DNA of 9,189 nt from Bacteroidales bacterium (GTDB taxonomy: Bacteria > Bacteroidota > Bacteroidia > Bacteroidales > Muribaculaceae), in contig JAHZGZ010000122.1 in the NCBI GenBank assembly GCA_019420545.1, forward strand, positions 4,246-13,434, written 5' to 3'. Below the pieces are notes generated by a model. It had not been told where the DNA came from. It did not search any database and was given only the letters and a program-made list of their open reading frames with translations. A program made the position numbers and the translations under genes. The number at the start of each line of letters is the position of its first letter. The first letter of the stretch is position 1. Below, piece after piece: positions 7,425-9,189 of the stretch.

Positions 7425-8753
7425 TCATTCCATTGTCTTAGGCTGCCGGAAAAGCAGCATGAACGCCACGGCCACAAGCAGGCAGTACCCTGCGAAGATG
7501 CACCACACCGTGCTCCAGTCGCCCATGAAATAGCGGTGGCCCTCGGCTGTCATTTCCCAGCTGCAGAATCGGTTTACAACAGCTCCGGCGGTAATCATCC
7601 CGACTGACGCGCCCACACCTTTCGTCATCATAAGCAACAGTCCCTGCGCGGCATTACGGTCGAAAGCCGGGGCCTGACGGTCGATAAACAGAGCGCCGGC
7701 AACATTGAAAAAGTCAAATGCCACACCATACACCAGCATGGCGCCGATAATGAGCCAGACGCCGCGCCCGGTGTCACCCATGGCGAAAAGCGCGAAATTT
7801 ACAACCCACGCAAACATGGCTATCGACACGGTACGCTTTATGCCGACACGTGCCAGCACACACCCCACAGGTAGAATCCACAGCGCCTCGGATATCTGTG
7901 ATAGCGACGACAGCAGTGTGGCATTGCTCGCTCCGAATGTTGCGGCAAACTCCGGCATACCTCTGAAGTGGGTAAGGAACGGTGCCACATAGCCGTTGTT
8001 GATCTGAAGCGCCACGCCTATGAGCATTGCGAACAGGAAAAAAGACAACAGTCGTGCATTGCCGAGCAGACGCAGGGATCCGATCACCGGCCATGTACGC
8101 CAGTCAGCTGAGATAGTGTTGCGCCTGCATACCTCGACCTTCGGCAGTAGTGCAGCATATATCGCGGAGATAAAACCCACAACCGAAGCCGCCAACAGTT
8201 GCATCACGGTATACTGGAACCGCAGCATGGCGTGAGGGCTGCTTTCCGAAATCGTGAAACCGAACGTATGACCGTCGGTCCACAGCGAGTTGGTGACCCA
8301 CATTGCGGCAACAAATCCTATAGTGCCCCATACACGTATTGTCGGGAAGGCCGCTACCGGATTGAGTCCATGCTTTTTAAGCAGAGCGAATGATACTGAA
8401 TTGCACAATGCTACCGTGGGGATAAAGAACAGTTCCGAAAGCGCGAACAGGGTAAAAAATGCGGCAAACTCCGGACGCGGATGCGTGTAACCGTAGTGCC
8501 ATGTGAGCAACATCATCAGCGCGGAGATACCGTGGCATAGACCGAGCAACCGTTGGGCCGGGACAAACCAGTCGGCCACCGCACCCATAACTGCAGGCAT
8601 AAAGAGGGCGACAAATCCGCCTACGGCATAGAACCATTGTATCTGCATGCCCAGTCCGGCAGAGCCGAGATACTGCCCCAGCGATACGAGATAACAACCC
8701 CATACCGCAAATTGCAAAAACGTAAGGAGCGACAGCCGCGTTTTTATTCCCAT
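7425..8753 (-). CDS. nucleoside:proton symporter, NupG family MFS transporter
   Basis: Inner-membrane major facilitator protein of 442 residues with about 12 hydrophobic segments, in the Nuc_H_symport family (PF03825, relatives NupG, XapB, YegT), which import nucleosides with protons. Stretches shared with E. coli NupG as I recall it include FLQFAVWGCYL near the N-terminus, IRVWGTIGF (about 138-146), ISEALWILP, VYGVAFDFFN (about 341-350), AQGLLLMMT and VWCIFAGY near the C-terminus. Length and ends are those of a complete protein. The ATG at 8753 follows the TonB-receptor stop by 12 bases, so the two genes appear co-transcribed and may handle the same nucleoside or nucleoside-like compound. 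No Shine-Dalgarno is visible. Assignment to the family is strong; the exact substrate is not known, so no gene symbol is given. Confidence 0.9.
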   Translation of the reverse strand: MGIKTRLSLLTFLQFAVWGCYLVSLGQYLGSAGLGMQIQWFYAVGGFVALFMPAVMGAVADWFVPAQRLLGLCHGISALMMLLTWHYGYTHPRPEFAAFFTLFALSELFFIPTVALCNSVSFALLKKHGLNPVAAFPTIRVWGTIGFVAAMWVTNSLWTDGHTFGFTISESSPHAMLRFQYTVMQLLAASVVGFISAIYAALLPKVEVCRRNTISADWRTWPVIGSLRLLGNARLLSFFLFAMLIGVALQINNGYVAPFLTHFRGMPEFAATFGASNATLLSSLSQISEALWILPVGCVLARVGIKRTVSIAMFAWVVNFALFAMGDTGRGVWLIIGAMLVYGVAFDFFNVAGALFIDRQAPAFDRNAAQGLLLMMTKGVGASVGMITAGAVVNRFCSWEMTAEGHRYFMGDWSTVWCIFAGYCLLVAVAFMLLFRQPKTME

Positions 8754-8765
8754 GATATATGTAAT

Positions 8766-9189
8766 TTAAAACTTAAAGTCGACGCCACCCATCATGGTGA
8801 ATCCGGGCATCGGACATCCATAAGTAACCTCGTAATGTTTATTGTTGATATTGTCAAGTTTCAGGAATAGGGTTACAGGTCCGTCAGTCCGGTCGAGGGT
8901 ATATGCCCCTTTGAGGTTCACCATAGCGTAGTTGCTATTATCGGCCCCCCGGTGAGCAGACCCCATATGCTTACAACCTCGCCTGTGAAAGCCCATTGGC
9001 CCGGAGAGTAATTGACCTGGGTGAAAAGCTTGTTTTTGGGAGCATAAAGTACCTCAGCATCGGTATGCAGATAGCTGTAGTTGGCCATCACATTCCATTG
9101 CCGGTTGACTATGTACGATGCTTCTATCTCAACGCCCTTGTTGATGAAGCTCCCCACGTTCATGTTGCGCGGACGGCCGTCGATGCGCT
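8766..9189 (-). CDS. TonB-dependent receptor, C-terminal part, frameshifted and cut by the window edge
   Basis: Outer-membrane beta-barrel end of a TonB-dependent receptor, which imports a scarce large compound using TonB energy. Only about the last 140 residues are in the window. From the edge to about 8951 one frame reads typical barrel strands (FINKGVEIEASYIVNRQW, NVMANYSYLHTD, NKLFTQVNYS). From about 8944 to 8766 the frame one base back continues them (SNYAMVNLKGAYTL, LFLKLDNINNKHYEV, GCPMPGFTMMGGVDFKF). The last residue is Phe, as usual for outer-membrane barrels. The YEVxYGxPMPGxTMMGG ending is like BtuB-type receptors of Bacteroidetes. As written, the gene stops shortly after the junction, so it is either broken or a base is missing in the sequence. 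It lies 12 bases upstream of the nucleoside symporter. Plug, TonB box and promoter lie beyond the window. Confidence 0.82.
8945..8950 (-). other. frameshift site at a six-base homopolymer in the receptor gene
   Basis: The plus strand has six C here, six G in the coding strand (ACC GGG GGG CCG). The upstream frame runs through and ends about ten codons later at a TGA near 8918. One more G would give Thr-Gly-Gly-Ala-Asp-Asn-Ser and rejoin the downstream frame, which then reads to the natural C-terminus. The placement exactly at a homopolymer points to a slipped base, either real or from sequencing. Confidence 0.7.

Noticed and set aside
8918..8996. Programmed -1 ribosomal frameshift in the receptor gene
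   Set aside because: Slipping back at ACC GGG GGG would mispair the first codon, and no such event is known for this family; a missing base in the homopolymer is simpler.
1..9189. CRISPR array, insertion sequence, toxin-antitoxin or phage-defence cassette
   Set aside because: No short regularly spaced repeats, transposase motifs, terminal repeats or small paired genes are seen on either strand.

Overview
This window looks like chromosomal DNA from a Bacteroidales bacterium, possibly Muribaculaceae. The reasons are Bacteroidetes-type promoter boxes (TAnnTTTG), no Shine-Dalgarno pairing before the starts, a fused FeoA-FeoB protein, a Bacteroidetes-type substrate-binding lipoprotein with an extra N-terminal beta region, and a TonB-dependent receptor with the C-terminal signature common in that phylum. 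Family-level placement is a guess from style, not from a search.

Layout, left to right. Positions 1-119 hold a promoter for the first gene and a possible divergent promoter pointing off the left edge. A lipoprotein solute-binding protein of the iron-siderophore/cobalamin class (120-1280, +) stands without its permease or ATPase. After a 156-base gap with a good promoter comes an 866-residue secreted protein (1437-4037, +) built of about seven repeats of roughly 105-115 residues and ending in a T9SS-like C-terminal domain; I do not know its function. A strong hairpin terminator follows. The remaining gap before the next gene carries an AT-rich inverted repeat and a short GC hairpin close to the start. 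Next is the ferrous iron transporter FeoB with a fused FeoA domain (4344-6779, +), then a YigZ/IMPACT-family protein 33 bases downstream (6813-7397, +), probably on the same transcript.

The right end is on the other strand and converges on yigZ with only 27 bases between the stops. A NupG-family nucleoside:proton symporter (7425-8753, -) lies 12 bases downstream of the C-terminal part of a TonB-dependent receptor (8766 to the right edge, -). The receptor reading frame is broken at a run of six C (six G in the coding strand).

Taken together this is mostly an uptake neighbourhood: an outer-membrane receptor, a periplasmic binding lipoprotein, an inner-membrane ferrous iron pump and a nucleoside symporter. 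Nothing in the sequence shows that these four act in one pathway. The receptor-symporter pair and the feoB-yigZ pair are the only likely operons. I see no CRISPR array, tRNA, rRNA, insertion sequence or defence system. The least explained items are the repeat-built secreted protein, the receptor frameshift, and the two dyad elements upstream of feoB.
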